Shown here: positions 1 through 9,874 of the stretch, in pieces
How the letters are laid out: every line of letters begins with the position of its first letter
Position numbering within the stretch: the first letter of the stretch is position 1
Assembly: GCA_963792655.1 (NCBI GenBank)
Contig: CAWBWU010000001.1
Location: forward strand, 682,001-746,000
DNA length: 64,000 bases
Direction of reading: 5' to 3'
Source of the DNA: DOZZ01 sp963792655
GTDB taxonomy: Bacteria > Acidobacteriota > Terriglobia > Bryobacterales > Bryobacteraceae
Program-made: the position numbers and the translations under genes
Notes under the pieces: model-generated
The model's input: only the letters and a program-made list of their open reading frames with translations
What the model was told of the DNA's origin: nothing
Database searches by the model: none

Positions 1-243
1 ATAGTCGAGGTGCTGATAATGGCAGCCGCCGCAGCGTCCGAAGTAAGGGCACTGCGGAGCGACGCGATGCGCGGAAGGCTCAAGCACATCGACCAATCGC
101 GCGCGTTGTGTGCCGGCGCGGACCGGCTCGAGCTCAACCGAAACGACTTCGCCGGGAGCCGCAAAGGGAGTGAAGATGACCTGGCCTTCCGCACGGCTCA
201 ATGCATCTCCGCCGTAGACCAGCTTTTCAATAGTGAGATTCAC
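1..243 (-). CDS. rlmD: 23S rRNA (uracil-5-)-methyltransferase, RlmD/TrmA family, N-terminal part (partial)
   Basis: A minus-strand reading frame of 81 codons is open from a GTG at 243 to the window edge. It starts with a TRAM-like beta-barrel stretch (about residues 1-55) and then shows C-P-Y-F-G-R-C-G-G-C-H-Y-Q, the cysteine spacing (C-x5-C-x2-C) that binds the 4Fe-4S cluster in RlmD/RlmCD enzymes, which make m5U in 23S rRNA using S-adenosylmethionine. The SAM-binding and catalytic part lies outside the window, so RlmD cannot be told apart from RlmC or other family members. The gene is divergent from trpS with about 30 bases between the starts. Confidence 0.8.
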   Translation of the reverse strand, partial: MNLTIEKLVYGGDALSRAEGQVIFTPFAAPGEVVSVELEPVRAGTQRARLVDVLEPSAHRVAPQCPYFGRCGGCHYQHLDY

Positions 244-274
244 GTTACGATGAAAAATTCCGTCAGTCGTAACC

Positions 275-1261
275 ATGAGAACACGTGTCTTCTCCGGGGT
301 CCAACCCACCGGCAACCTGCACATCGGCAATTATCTGGGCGCGCTGCAGAACTTTGTGCGCATGCAGCAGGATTACGAGTGCATCTTCTGCATCGTCGAT
401 CTGCACGCCGTCACCGTGTTTCAGAAGCCTGAAGAACTGCGCGCGAAGATCGTGGAGCTCGCAGCGCTGTTCCTCGCCGTGGGCATCGATCCGAAGCAGT
501 CGTCGATCATGGCGCAATCCATGGTGCCAGGCCACAGTGAACTCGCATGGATGCTGACCTGCGTAACGCCACTCGGCTGGTTACAGCGCATGACGCAGTT
601 CAAAGCCAAAGCGGAGAAGCAGGAGACCACCGGCGACGGCATCCTGCAATACCCGGTGTTGATGGCGGCCGACATTCTGCTTTATCAGGCCGGCGTGGTT
701 CCGGTGGGCGATGACCAGGCGCAGCACCTGGAACTGACACGCGACATTGCGCAGCGCTTCAACTCGATGTACGGCGACACCTTCGTGGTGCCACAGACAC
801 GGTTGCCCATGGTGGGCGCGCGAGTGATGGGTTTGGACGATCCCACAAGCAAGATGAGCAAGTCCACCATCGGCGCGCACCACGCGGTGGCATTACTCGA
901 TGCACCCGAGAAGATTCGCAAGACCATCCTGCGCGCGACGACCGACTCGAACCCCGCCGTCGATTACGCGCAGATGGGTCCGGGCGTCGAGAACCTGCTG
1001 AACATTTACCAGGCGTTCACAGGCTGGACCAAGGAAGCGATGCAGGCGCACTTTTCCGGCATGCGCTATGGCGATTTGAAGAAGCAAGTTGCCGAGGCTG
1101 TGATCGCACATCTGGAACCGATTCAGAAGCGTTACGCGGAGATCGCGCGCGAGCCGGGCTATGTGGATTCGATTCTTCGCGAGGGGGCTGACCGCGTGCG
1201 GTCAATCGCGGAGTCAACGGTCCAACTGACAAAAAGCCGAATGGGGCTCTACACAGCCTAG
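275..1261 (+). CDS. trpS: Tryptophanyl-tRNA synthetase
   Basis: A 328-residue class Ic aminoacyl-tRNA synthetase that charges tRNA-Trp in the cytoplasm. The HIGH-type ATP motif is HIGN at residues 16-19, within TGNLHIGNY, and the second signature KMSKS is at 193-197 after GLDDPTS. Length and motif positions match bacterial TrpRS. The ATG at 275 gives the standard N-terminus (RVFSGVQPTG). No strong Shine-Dalgarno is visible. It is divergent from the rRNA methyltransferase gene and followed by an unrelated membrane protein. Confidence 0.96.
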   Translation: MRTRVFSGVQPTGNLHIGNYLGALQNFVRMQQDYECIFCIVDLHAVTVFQKPEELRAKIVELAALFLAVGIDPKQSSIMAQSMVPGHSELAWMLTCVTPLGWLQRMTQFKAKAEKQETTGDGILQYPVLMAADILLYQAGVVPVGDDQAQHLELTRDIAQRFNSMYGDTFVVPQTRLPMVGARVMGLDDPTSKMSKSTIGAHHAVALLDAPEKIRKTILRATTDSNPAVDYAQMGPGVENLLNIYQAFTGWTKEAMQAHFSGMRYGDLKKQVAEAVIAHLEPIQKRYAEIAREPGYVDSILREGADRVRSIAESTVQLTKSRMGLYTA

Positions 1262-1331
1262 GCCAAGCGAAAGCGGCATCCGGCATGCCAGAACTGTAGA
1301 CTTACAAAGAAGTCCGTGGGAGGAGGTAACT

Positions 1332-1982
1332 ATGGCCGAACCCGCCCAGCCTTTGCAGTTCGAGGCGATGCCCGTACCGGCATGGAGCCGACTGACAACA
1401 GGGCTTTGGTGGTTCATGCTGCTGTCCTGTGTGGGCGTCTCGGTGTACTCGACGCGATACTTCTTGTCGACGCCACGCGACAGCCACTTCTCCCAGTACG
1501 TTCTGCCACTTCGTTTGCACATTGCTGGAGGCATGGGCGCGCTTCTGGCAGGCCCGTGGCAGTTTTCGAGAAAGCTGCGAGCGAACGCATTAGATCTTCA
1601 CCGGTGGCTCGGGAGGTTTTATCTGGTGGAAGTAGCGCTCGGTTCGATTGCGGGCTTCTTCATGGCAACGGTTTCCGAGGAAGGCTTGCCGACTCACCTC
1701 GGGTTTGGCGCACTGGCCGTTTTGTGGTTTTTTACCGGATTCCAAGCCTACCGCAGCGTGAGAGCTGGAAATATCGCCGCACACCGCGCGTGGATGATTC
1801 GCAATTTCGCGCTTAGTCTTGCGGCAGTGACGCTACGAAACTACATGCCGCTGATGCTCTTCGCTCTGCACTGGCCGTTCAGGCAGACCTATATCACGGT
1901 CGCCTGGCTTTGCTGGGTCCCAAACCTGTTGGTCGCGGAATGGCTGGTCAGGCGACGCCAAAACGTTGTTTCAGCCTACTGA
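1332..1982 (+). CDS. DUF2306-family membrane protein
   Basis: A 216-residue integral membrane protein with about five to six hydrophobic segments (roughly residues 24-45, 58-77, 95-112, 122-142, 158-178, 186-205). The His-rich loop features (RLHIAGG, LHRWLGR, AAHRAWM) are typical of DUF2306 proteins. Function is unknown; the conserved histidines might hold heme or metal, which is inference. A very strong ribosome binding site (GGGAGGAGGT, from about 1318) precedes the ATG. Its stop codon overlaps by 7 bases the end of the convergent penicillin-acylase gene. Confidence 0.8.
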   Translation: MAEPAQPLQFEAMPVPAWSRLTTGLWWFMLLSCVGVSVYSTRYFLSTPRDSHFSQYVLPLRLHIAGGMGALLAGPWQFSRKLRANALDLHRWLGRFYLVEVALGSIAGFFMATVSEEGLPTHLGFGALAVLWFFTGFQAYRSVRAGNIAAHRAWMIRNFALSLAAVTLRNYMPLMLFALHWPFRQTYITVAWLCWVPNLLVAEWLVRRRQNVVSAY

Positions 1983-4195
1983 CCCGGCTCAAACACCAAC
2001 CGGCTCTTCTGCTCGACTCGATGAAACTGCATCTTAAAGCTGGTGCCGTTGTAGTAAGCGTCCCATTGGTCTTTGTAGTGGGGTGAGAAGCGATGGCTGC
2101 TCTCCCCAATCACGATGTTCAGCAGCGAGTTATCCCAGTTCGCAGTGTCGGCGGTGAAGCGCTCAGAGGGCCCCAGGCTCTTGGTGGTTTGCTTGACGCT
2201 CGCTGATCCCCCGCTCATCTCAACAGGTCCGATATCGAAGTACGGCGCCAGACCGGGCAGCGCGTGCGCGATGGGATGCGCAATTGTCCAATTCAAGTAG
2301 CCGCCATAGTGCCACTTCGCAGGATCGCGGCCTTGCAGCGGCCGCTCCTGTTGCATCGCGGACTGCAACGACTTGATGAGTGCATCGTCGTAATCACTGA
2401 ACCAACCCGCCGGGCGTCGCGTCAGGATGTCCTGGATCACGGCCAGCGACATCGAAGACTTGTAGTCCTCGGATGGTTTGCCGGGTGCGGCGCTGTTGAG
2501 CAGAGCCGTTCTGAAATTCTGATAAGCGATGGTCGTTATGAGCGGCGCCGCGTTGTTTTTATCCATCTGCCCATCGAACTTGCGCAACGCCGGCATGGCG
2601 GCGCGCACCATCTCGTCTTTCGGCTGCTTGCGATCGAAGGCCTGAACCAACTGGCGTGCGAAGAACTTGTTGAAACCGGAATACACGTCCTTCTGAATTT
2701 TCAACATGTCATCCGGCGTGAGCTTTGCTTTCTGCTTGAGCATGTTGCGAATCTGGTTCGCGCGATACGGTGGCGCGAAATATCCGCTGACCGGATACGC
2801 ATATTGCGCGGGGAACGGATTCTGATTTGCCGTGACGATCATGCCACTCGCGGGATTCAATACGGCGGGCAACTGATCGAAGGGGATGTAACCAGCCCAT
2901 TCATTCGCGCTGGTCGAGCCATCCACCGGAATGTCGCCCGCATAGGTTTTTCGAATGGGCAGTTTCCCTGAGGCGTGATAACCGATATTGCCGGCGCTGT
3001 CGGCATAGACGAAGTTCTGTCCCGGGCCGGGAAAGCGTTCGATGCCGTGCAGAAACTCCTGCCAGTTGTGCGCGCGGTTGATTTCAGGAAAAGGAAACTG
3101 AAAGATCTTCGGATCCGCCGCGGCCCACTTCACTGCCAGCGCGCGTCCGCCTTCGATGCGCACCGGTCCGTGCTGCGTGATCCATTGATTGAGCGGGACC
3201 GGCTTCTCACCCTTCACCGGAATCAGTTCACGTTCAAGCGTGGCTTGCTGGCGTTTGCCGTCGTAAGCGTAGACGCCGGTTCCCATATCGATCTGTTCGA
3301 TGTATTGATCTTCGACATCGAAGCCCAGGTTGGTCATGCCCCACGCGATGTAATCGTTGTGGCCCGCGATCACGCCAGGCATGCCGGGCAGTGCTACACC
3401 CGCGACATGCATTCCAGGCATCTCGAGCGAAACCATAAACCAGATTCCGGGCATGCTGAACTCCAGATGCATATCGTTCGAGAGCAGCGGCTTGCCCGAC
3501 GCGCTGTGAGCACCCGACACCGCCCAGGCATTCGACCCGGCGGACACTTCGGGACCGTTGCCCAATGGGAACAGCGCGTTCACTTTGTTCGCGTCCCCGC
3601 CGCTCAGCAGATCCGCTTTGAGCAATTCGTCGCGGGTGGTGCTGGTGAGGTTGCGATACATATAGAGCCCGATCAGCACGGAATCCACCACGCTCCAGGG
3701 CCGGGGGCTATAGCTCAACGCGTTGAACTCGAACGAAAGCGCGTTGCGATGCGAGTCGATGAATGCATTCACACCAAGCGCGTAGGCCGCAATCTGCGCG
3801 CGATCGCCGGCCGGCAGATTGATGTATGCCGCTTCTGCGATATGCCGCATGCGCAGACGCCGCGATTCAATGTCGGAAACCAACGCGCCGTGGCCCACGA
3901 TCTCAGCAAGGTCGCCCGCTGCGAAACGCCGCAGTCCATCCATTTGCCAGAGCCGCTCCTGCGCAGTTATGTAGCCTTGCGCGAAATAAAGGTCACGCTC
4001 GTTGGCAGCCTTGATGTGCGGTTCGCCGAGTTCATCGCGAACGGATTCCACGCTGGCCGTGACAGGCGCGCCGATGGTCCCCGTAGTTTTCGGCAGCGGC
4101 CTCCAGAAGAACCACCACACCCCGGCCAGCAGGGCGACAAACCCCACCGCCAGCGCGGCATTCACGATCCGCAGAACTCTCTTCAGCAGCACCAT
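1976..4195 (-). CDS. Penicillin acylase family Ntn-hydrolase
   Basis: About 739 residues. An N-terminal hydrophobic anchor or signal (LRIVNAALAVGFVALLAGV) is followed by the acylase alpha region. GSNAWAVSG carries the Ser that becomes the N-terminal nucleophile of the beta chain after self-cleavage in penicillin, cephalosporin and AHL acylases. The downstream HGPVRIEG and NIGYHASG segments are also typical. The enzyme would hydrolyse an amide in the periplasm; the substrate cannot be told (quorum-signal lactone, peptide or antibiotic). The start at 4195 (MVLLKRVLR) is preferred over upstream in-frame codons because it begins the signal and avoids overlap with the divergent transporter gene at 4275. 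Confidence 0.9.
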   Translation of the reverse strand: MVLLKRVLRIVNAALAVGFVALLAGVWWFFWRPLPKTTGTIGAPVTASVESVRDELGEPHIKAANERDLYFAQGYITAQERLWQMDGLRRFAAGDLAEIVGHGALVSDIESRRLRMRHIAEAAYINLPAGDRAQIAAYALGVNAFIDSHRNALSFEFNALSYSPRPWSVVDSVLIGLYMYRNLTSTTRDELLKADLLSGGDANKVNALFPLGNGPEVSAGSNAWAVSGAHSASGKPLLSNDMHLEFSMPGIWFMVSLEMPGMHVAGVALPGMPGVIAGHNDYIAWGMTNLGFDVEDQYIEQIDMGTGVYAYDGKRQQATLERELIPVKGEKPVPLNQWITQHGPVRIEGGRALAVKWAAADPKIFQFPFPEINRAHNWQEFLHGIERFPGPGQNFVYADSAGNIGYHASGKLPIRKTYAGDIPVDGSTSANEWAGYIPFDQLPAVLNPASGMIVTANQNPFPAQYAYPVSGYFAPPYRANQIRNMLKQKAKLTPDDMLKIQKDVYSGFNKFFARQLVQAFDRKQPKDEMVRAAMPALRKFDGQMDKNNAAPLITTIAYQNFRTALLNSAAPGKPSEDYKSSMSLAVIQDILTRRPAGWFSDYDDALIKSLQSAMQQERPLQGRDPAKWHYGGYLNWTIAHPIAHALPGLAPYFDIGPVEMSGGSASVKQTTKSLGPSERFTADTANWDNSLLNIVIGESSHRFSPHYKDQWDAYYNGTSFKMQFHRVEQKSRLVFEPGQ

Positions 4196-4274
4196 TGAAT
4201 TGTAGGGGCGATGTGTCCCGCGCCGCCACTCGATACCACTTAGAATTGAATGACCGAAGAACGCCCGCCCCTTC

Positions 4275-5612
4275 ATGCCCGTCTCCCATTTCGGACTCCG
4301 CATCCTGCTGCTCGGGTTTATCCTGACGGCCAACGCGTTCTTTGCCGCGGCGGAGGTGGCGCTGCTTTCCGTGCGCGAATCGCGTTTGCGGCAACTCGCT
4401 GGCGAAGGTGAAGCGGGAGCACGCAGCGCGCTGCAACTGCTGGCGAATCCGGAGAAGCTGCTATCGATGACGCAGGTGGGCGTCACACTCGCCAGCATGG
4501 GCCTCGGCTGGGCCGGCGAAGACACGCTCTACACGCTGCTGGTGAATGCGTTCCACCCTCTGTTGAGCCCCGCCTCCGCAGTCTGGCTGCAGGCGCTTAG
4601 TTTTCTGGCCGCGTTTTTGTTGATCAGCTATGGGCACGTGGTGATCGGCGAAGTGGTGCCGAAGAACGTCGCGGTAGCCAAGGCCGACCGCCTGGCGATT
4701 GCGGTGGCTCCGGTGCTGCTGGTGTTCATGCGCATTTCGCGGCCGTTCGTCGCGGTTGTCGAGCGCTCCGCTTCAGTCGTCACGCGCGCCCTGGGTGTCA
4801 CGCCGCAGCATCGCGGAGGTCACTCACCGGAAGAACTGCGCTACATCGTGGCGTCGAGCCGCGGCTCCGGACACTTGCCCGAGCTGCAGGAAGACATGAT
4901 TCATCGCGTGCTCGATCTCGATCAGCTCTCGGCGCGCGAGGTGATGATCGGGCGCAATGACATTGTTTCGATCTCGGCCTCAGCGACGCTCGATGAAGTG
5001 TTGAGCACCATGATTGAACAGCAGCATTCGCGCCTGCCGGTGTATGACGGCGCGCGGGAACAGATCATCGGGGTTCTTTACTACAAAGACTTGTTGCCGG
5101 TGTGGCAGCAGCGGCGCGAAGCCATTCGCACGCGTGCGCCGGGGCGTGAGTTTCGTGTCACCAGCCTGATGCGCAAGCACATGGTGGTGCCCGAGACGAA
5201 GGCGCTGATCCAGTTGTTGACCGACTTCAGGACCGGCAAGTCGCACATGGCCATCGTGGTCGATGAGTTTGGCACCATCGCAGGCTTGATCACTGTCGAA
5301 GACGTGCTCGAACAGATCGTCGGCCGCATTGAAGACGAATACGATGAAGTTCCGGCCGCTCCCGCGACGCACGAAGAAGCACGAGACATGGAAGTGGATG
5401 GCGCGCTGAAGCTGCGCGATTTCGATATGTTGTACTCGGCCTCGCTGCCGACCGACCTCGGTTTCGAAACGGTGGGCGGCTTTATTCTCTATAAGCTGGG
5501 GCACATCCCGAAGCCCGGGGAGAGCGTGGAACACGAAGGCCGCAAGTTCACTGTGCTCTCAGTGGAGCGCAATCGCATTGCGCGGGTGCGAGTGGAAAGA
5601 AAGGCGGAGTAA
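4275..5612 (+). CDS. Hemolysin C / CorC-type transporter (DUF21-CBS-CBS-CorC_HlyC)
   Basis: A 445-residue CNNM/CorC family membrane protein. The N-terminal DUF21 domain has about four hydrophobic segments (residues 1-190, with the GEVVPKNVA signature). It is followed by a paired CBS module (about 205-340, including SRLPVYDG and HMAIVVDEFGTIAGLIT) and a CorC_HlyC domain at the C-terminus (365-445). Such proteins are linked to Mg2+/Co2+ export or resistance; the hemolysin name is historical. Its TAA shares a base with the ATG of the next gene, so the two are probably translationally coupled. Confidence 0.92.
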   Translation: MPVSHFGLRILLLGFILTANAFFAAAEVALLSVRESRLRQLAGEGEAGARSALQLLANPEKLLSMTQVGVTLASMGLGWAGEDTLYTLLVNAFHPLLSPASAVWLQALSFLAAFLLISYGHVVIGEVVPKNVAVAKADRLAIAVAPVLLVFMRISRPFVAVVERSASVVTRALGVTPQHRGGHSPEELRYIVASSRGSGHLPELQEDMIHRVLDLDQLSAREVMIGRNDIVSISASATLDEVLSTMIEQQHSRLPVYDGAREQIIGVLYYKDLLPVWQQRREAIRTRAPGREFRVTSLMRKHMVVPETKALIQLLTDFRTGKSHMAIVVDEFGTIAGLITVEDVLEQIVGRIEDEYDEVPAAPATHEEARDMEVDGALKLRDFDMLYSASLPTDLGFETVGGFILYKLGHIPKPGESVEHEGRKFTVLSVERNRIARVRVERKAE

Positions 5613-6640
5613 TGCTGGGAACGGATCGAAACGCGGCGCGCTATACATGGACGGCCGCACTGGTGTTGCTGTTGCTTGTCGTGATCTATGAGATCCGGCA
5701 AGTACTGTTCCTGCTGATCGTCGCGATCCTGTTCGCCTACTTGCTGTATCCACTGATTAACCTGGTAAACCGCTGGCTGCCCGGACGCTCGCGGACGCCG
5801 GCGCTCGCGATTGTGTTCCTGATCGTGATCGGCGTGCTCGCGTTTGGAATTGTGGAGTTCGGAAGTGTCGCGGCGGAACAGGCGACTGCTCTTGCCGCGC
5901 GGGCTCCGGAGTTGCTGAAGAACCTGCAGAAGCCCACGCCTTCCGTGCCGCTGCCCGCACAAGCGCAGACGCTGAAGAGCCAGGTGGTGGACCAGGTTCA
6001 GACCGCTGTGCGTACGCACTACTCACAGGTCGTCGGTTACCTGCCACGGCTGCTTCTGGACATTTTGGCCTACAGCACCAACCTGCTGTATCTGATCATC
6101 GTGCCCATCCTGAGCTTCTTCCTGTTGAAAGATGCGAAGGAGATCTATCAAAGTGGCGTGCGATTGGTTCCTGCAGAACATACGGAGAGCGTCAAGGGAC
6201 TGCTGGGCGACGTGCACAACGTGCTGCTCCAATATGTGCGCGCGCTGTTTTTACTTGGCCTGGGAACGTTCGTCATCTTCTCGATCTCACTATCGCTGCT
6301 CGGCGTGTCGTACAGCGTGCTGCTTGCGGTGATTGCGTTCCCGCTTGAATTTGTGCCGCTCGTAGGTCCACTGATTGCTGCGGGCGTGATTATCACGGTG
6401 GCGCTCGCCACCGGCTATGCCCACATCCTTTGGGTGGTACTCTTCCTGGGCATCTATCGCATCTTCCAGGATTACGTCATCTCGCCGCGGCTGATGAGCG
6501 CTGGAGTGGAGGTGCATCCGCTGCTGGTTATTCTCGGCGTTTTTGCGGGCGAACGGCTGGGCGGCGTGCCCGGCATGTTTTTGTCGGTGCTGGTGATCGC
6601 GCTGCTGCGCGTGGCCTATGCGCGAGTCGTCGCGCGCTGA
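5612..6640 (+). CDS. AI-2E family transporter (PerM/TqsA-like)
   Basis: A 342-residue membrane protein. Hydrophobic segments are at about residues 13-35, 38-50, 64-85, 155-178, 210-240, 243-270, 275-297 and 308-338, the topology of AI-2E exporter/PerM family proteins. The family moves small molecules such as autoinducer-2 outward or acts as a Na+/H+ antiporter; substrate is not predictable here. The start overlaps the stop of the CorC-like gene (TAATG), which argues for one operon. Confidence 0.9.
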   Translation: MLGTDRNAARYTWTAALVLLLLVVIYEIRQVLFLLIVAILFAYLLYPLINLVNRWLPGRSRTPALAIVFLIVIGVLAFGIVEFGSVAAEQATALAARAPELLKNLQKPTPSVPLPAQAQTLKSQVVDQVQTAVRTHYSQVVGYLPRLLLDILAYSTNLLYLIIVPILSFFLLKDAKEIYQSGVRLVPAEHTESVKGLLGDVHNVLLQYVRALFLLGLGTFVIFSISLSLLGVSYSVLLAVIAFPLEFVPLVGPLIAAGVIITVALATGYAHILWVVLFLGIYRIFQDYVISPRLMSAGVEVHPLLVILGVFAGERLGGVPGMFLSVLVIALLRVAYARVVAR

Positions 6641-6746
6641 CGTTTAGATAATTTAACGTTCGATACGGCTCGCCCGCATGGCGCATTGTCCGAGTACTCG
6701 CAACTTCGCGGCGGGGTTTGCGTTTATAGAAGTGTAGGTTTTCGAC

Positions 6747-8588
6747 ATGCCGTGTTACCAGCGAATTACCGCACTTACCGTTTTCTTGCTGCTCGTTTCC
6801 GTTCCTCTTCCAGCTAAGAAAAAGACGCGAGCCGCCGAAACCGCCGCTCCCGCGCCTGTTCAGATTAGTTCCAGCCAGAAGGTGATGCACGCGCTGAACC
6901 GGCTGACGTTCGGGCCGCGTCCGGGCGATGCAGATCGTGTGCGGCAGATCGGATTGGATCGCTGGATCGAACAACAGTTGAACCCCGAGAGTATTGCTGA
7001 GAATCCGGTGCTCGACGCAAAGCTTGCTCCGCTCGAGACGTTGAGTATGACGACCGAGCAGCTCGCGAAAAAGTATCCACCGCCGCAGGCGATTCGCGCG
7101 ATGGTCACCGGTAAGCTCCCGTGGCCCGAGGACGTGGAGACGCGCCATATGGTGCAGAAACTCGCGGCCAAGTATGAAGAGAAGTTTGGTGCGGGCAAAG
7201 TGAACGAGAGTGCGGCTATTGCGGCCGCACCAGCGACCGCGCTGCCTGCCGATGAACAGCGTGTGATGGACAGCAATGCTGTTCCTGAAAAAGTCGCGAT
7301 GCTCGAGGCGCTGTCTGCTGAGCGTCAATTCGATGTGCTGGATGCGATGAACGAAGGGCAGCGGAGAAAGTTGTTCGCAGCGGCCCCTGCAGACCTGCGC
7401 CGGAAGATCGAAATGTTCAACGGCACGCAGACTGTTGTCAATCAGGATCTCTTCGCGGGTAAACTGCTGCGGGCAGTCTACAGCGATCGCCAACTAGAAG
7501 AAGTGCTGACAGACTTCTGGTTCAATCACTTCAACATCTATCTCGATAAAGGCGCGGATCGTTACCTGGTGACTGCATATGAGCGCGATGCGATTCGTCC
7601 TCACGTGCTGGGGCGCTTCAAGGATCTGCTGCTTGCGACTGCCGAGTCCCCGGCGATGCTCTTTTACCTCGACAACTTTCAGTCGGTGGGCGCCAACACC
7701 AACAAGAACCCGAACGCCAAGCGCAAGAACGGCCTGAACGAAAACTACGGGCGCGAGTTGATGGAACTGCACACGCTGGGAGTTGATGGCGGTTATACCC
7801 AACAAGATGTGACCGAGGTCGCGCGCTGCTTCACCGGTTGGACCATTCGTGAACCGCGGCGCGGTGGCGGCTTTGAGTTCCGCGAGCGCGTGCACGACAA
7901 CGGCGAAAAGCACGTGCTTGGCGTGACCATCCCTGCCGGCGGCGGCATGGATGACGGTTTGCGCGTGATCGACATTCTGTCGAAGCACCCGGCCACCGCA
8001 CGGTTTATCTCCCGCTCGCTCGCAGTGCGATTTGTTTCGGACAATCCGCCCGATAGCCTGGTCAGCCGTATGGCTGCTGTATTCCAATCGACAGGCGGCG
8101 ATTTGCGCGAAGTGATGCGCGCGATGCTGACGTCGCCCGAGTTCTGGTCGCCCGAAGCTTATCGCGCGAAGCTGAAAAGCCCGTTCGAGATGGTGGTGAG
8201 CGCGCTGCGCGTAACGAATGCCGACATTGATTTCACCACGGCTCTCGCACAGCAACTGAACACGCTCGGGCAGCCGCTCTACCGCAAACAGGAGCCGACG
8301 GGTTACAGCAACAAAGGGTCGGAGTGGATGAACTCCGCGTCGCTGCTGGCGCGCATGAACTTCGGGCTTGCGCTCGCCTCCAACAAGGTTGCGGGAGTGA
8401 AAGTGGATCTACCGCCGGGCGCTGCAACGCAGTTAGAAGACAGGCTCTTGATGACAGAGCTTCCGCCCGCCGCACGCGCTGCAATTGACGCAGGCGTTGC
8501 GCAACAAATGGCGCAGCCGAATGCGCCGCCGCAGAACGCGCTGGTCGCGGGCCTGACGTTGGGCTCGCCCGAATTCCAGCGCCGCTAG
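6747..8588 (+). CDS. DUF1800 domain-containing protein (secreted)
   Basis: A 613-residue protein with an N-terminal signal peptide (TALTVFLLLVSVPLPA) followed by the DUF1800 core. The hallmark start of that core is HALNRLTFGPRPGD, and later segments include DFWFNHFN, NENYGRELMELHTLG, VARCFTGWTI and MLTSPEFWS. Function is unknown. The family is almost always encoded next to a DUF1501 protein, as here (gap 23 bases), and is abundant in Acidobacteria and Planctomycetes. An insertion rich in Ala/Glu (about residues 140-200) separates the N-terminal and central parts. Confidence 0.93.
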   Translation: MPCYQRITALTVFLLLVSVPLPAKKKTRAAETAAPAPVQISSSQKVMHALNRLTFGPRPGDADRVRQIGLDRWIEQQLNPESIAENPVLDAKLAPLETLSMTTEQLAKKYPPPQAIRAMVTGKLPWPEDVETRHMVQKLAAKYEEKFGAGKVNESAAIAAAPATALPADEQRVMDSNAVPEKVAMLEALSAERQFDVLDAMNEGQRRKLFAAAPADLRRKIEMFNGTQTVVNQDLFAGKLLRAVYSDRQLEEVLTDFWFNHFNIYLDKGADRYLVTAYERDAIRPHVLGRFKDLLLATAESPAMLFYLDNFQSVGANTNKNPNAKRKNGLNENYGRELMELHTLGVDGGYTQQDVTEVARCFTGWTIREPRRGGGFEFRERVHDNGEKHVLGVTIPAGGGMDDGLRVIDILSKHPATARFISRSLAVRFVSDNPPDSLVSRMAAVFQSTGGDLREVMRAMLTSPEFWSPEAYRAKLKSPFEMVVSALRVTNADIDFTTALAQQLNTLGQPLYRKQEPTGYSNKGSEWMNSASLLARMNFGLALASNKVAGVKVDLPPGAATQLEDRLLMTELPPAARAAIDAGVAQQMAQPNAPPQNALVAGLTLGSPEFQRR

Positions 8589-8611
8589 AAAGCAATCAGA
8601 GGGAACACACC

Positions 8612-9874
8612 ATGAACCGCAGAATATTTCTTCGCAATGCAGGCCTGGCGATGGTGGGCGTTGGCGCCGCGCCGCTTTGGTTACAGCGCGCGCTCTACGC
8701 TCAGGACAAAGCGCCGGGCCAGCGCAAAAAAGTGCTGGTCGCCATCTTTCAACGCGGCGCGGCTGACGGGCTGAACATCGTGGTGCCCCACGCGGACCCG
8801 GCTTACTATGCGTTGCGTCCCACCATTGCGATCCCGCGTCCGGCGGCGGGCGTCGCTCCCGAAGATGCTGTGATCGACCTGGATGGCAGGTTCGGACTGA
8901 ACCCCGCGCTCGCCCCCTTGAAGCCACTGTGGGACACACGCCGGCTCGCGATCGTACACGCGACAGGTTCGCCCGATCCGACTCGTTCGCACTTTGACGC
9001 GCAGGACTACATGGAGTCGGGCACGCCCGGGCTGAAGGCGACGGCCGATGGATGGCTGAACCGCGCGTTGCCTGCAGAGCGCGGGCCGATCTCTCCGGTG
9101 CGTGCAGTGTCCATGGGCGCCACCTTGCCGCGAACCATGCGCGGCGTGAACAACGCGATCGCCGTAGAAGCCCTGAACACGTTCAAGGTGGGCAATGCGG
9201 GTGCGGCATCGGTGCTGCAGTCCCTTTACTCCGGCAGCAACGACCAGGTCTTGAACGGTACGGGTAAGGAAACCTTCGACGCGGTCTCGCTGCTGCAATC
9301 GGTGCAGAAGAACCCGTACCAACCGGCCGGCGGCGCTAAGTATCCGAAAGGCCGCTTTGGCGACAGCATGCGTCAGATCGCGCAATTGATCAAGGCCGAT
9401 GTCGGCGTGGAAGTAGCCTTTGCCGACATCGGTGGCTGGGATCATCACGTAAACGAAGTGGGTCCGAAGGCGTCGGTCGGCCCTCTGGCCAATCTGCTCC
9501 GTGACTTCGGCCAGGCGCTGGCGGCGTTCGATCGCGATCTGGGCGACCGCATGGAAGACGTTGTGGTGGTCACGATGTCCGAGTTCGGGCGCACCGCGAA
9601 AGAGAACGGCAATCGCGGCACTGACCATGGCCACGCCAACGCGATGTTCGTAATGGGCGGACCGGTGAAGGGCGGTAAGGTTTATGGCGAGTGGCCGGGG
9701 CTCGCGAAAGAACAGCTTCACGAAGAGCGCGATCTGCGTCTCACGACGGACTTCCGTGATGTGCTGGGCGAACTCGTGACGGAGCACATGGGCAATCGGT
9801 CTCTGCGTGATGTGTTTCCGAACTACAGCGGACAGCGTGCAAACTTCCGAGGCGTGCTCGGCGTTCAGGCTTGA
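8612..9874 (+). CDS. DUF1501 domain-containing protein (Tat-exported, alkaline-phosphatase-like)
   Basis: A 420-residue protein. MNRRIFLRNAG followed by a hydrophobic run is a twin-arginine signal. The DUF1501 body contains FQRGAADGLNIVVPH, the DAQDYMESGTPG segment, DIGGWDHH and MSEFGRTAKENGNRGTDHG. The Asp/His residues in the last two resemble the metal sites of the alkaline-phosphatase/sulfatase fold. The ribosome binding site AGAGGGAA lies about 10 bases upstream. Cotranscription with the DUF1800 gene is likely. The 3' end overlaps the convergent hydrolase gene by 10 bases. Confidence 0.93.
   Translation: MNRRIFLRNAGLAMVGVGAAPLWLQRALYAQDKAPGQRKKVLVAIFQRGAADGLNIVVPHADPAYYALRPTIAIPRPAAGVAPEDAVIDLDGRFGLNPALAPLKPLWDTRRLAIVHATGSPDPTRSHFDAQDYMESGTPGLKATADGWLNRALPAERGPISPVRAVSMGATLPRTMRGVNNAIAVEALNTFKVGNAGAASVLQSLYSGSNDQVLNGTGKETFDAVSLLQSVQKNPYQPAGGAKYPKGRFGDSMRQIAQLIKADVGVEVAFADIGGWDHHVNEVGPKASVGPLANLLRDFGQALAAFDRDLGDRMEDVVVVTMSEFGRTAKENGNRGTDHGHANAMFVMGGPVKGGKVYGEWPGLAKEQLHEERDLRLTTDFRDVLGELVTEHMGNRSLRDVFPNYSGQRANFRGVLGVQA

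Noticed and set aside
10..432. A 140-codon plus-strand frame at the window start
   Set aside because: It crosses from the minus-strand RlmD-type gene into trpS in a wrong frame and has no similarity to anything.
2264..4198. Long plus-strand frames of 235 and 407 codons opposite the penicillin-acylase gene
   Set aside because: They are antisense shadows: Arg/His-rich low-quality protein with no motif, whereas the minus frame has a full Ntn-hydrolase signature.
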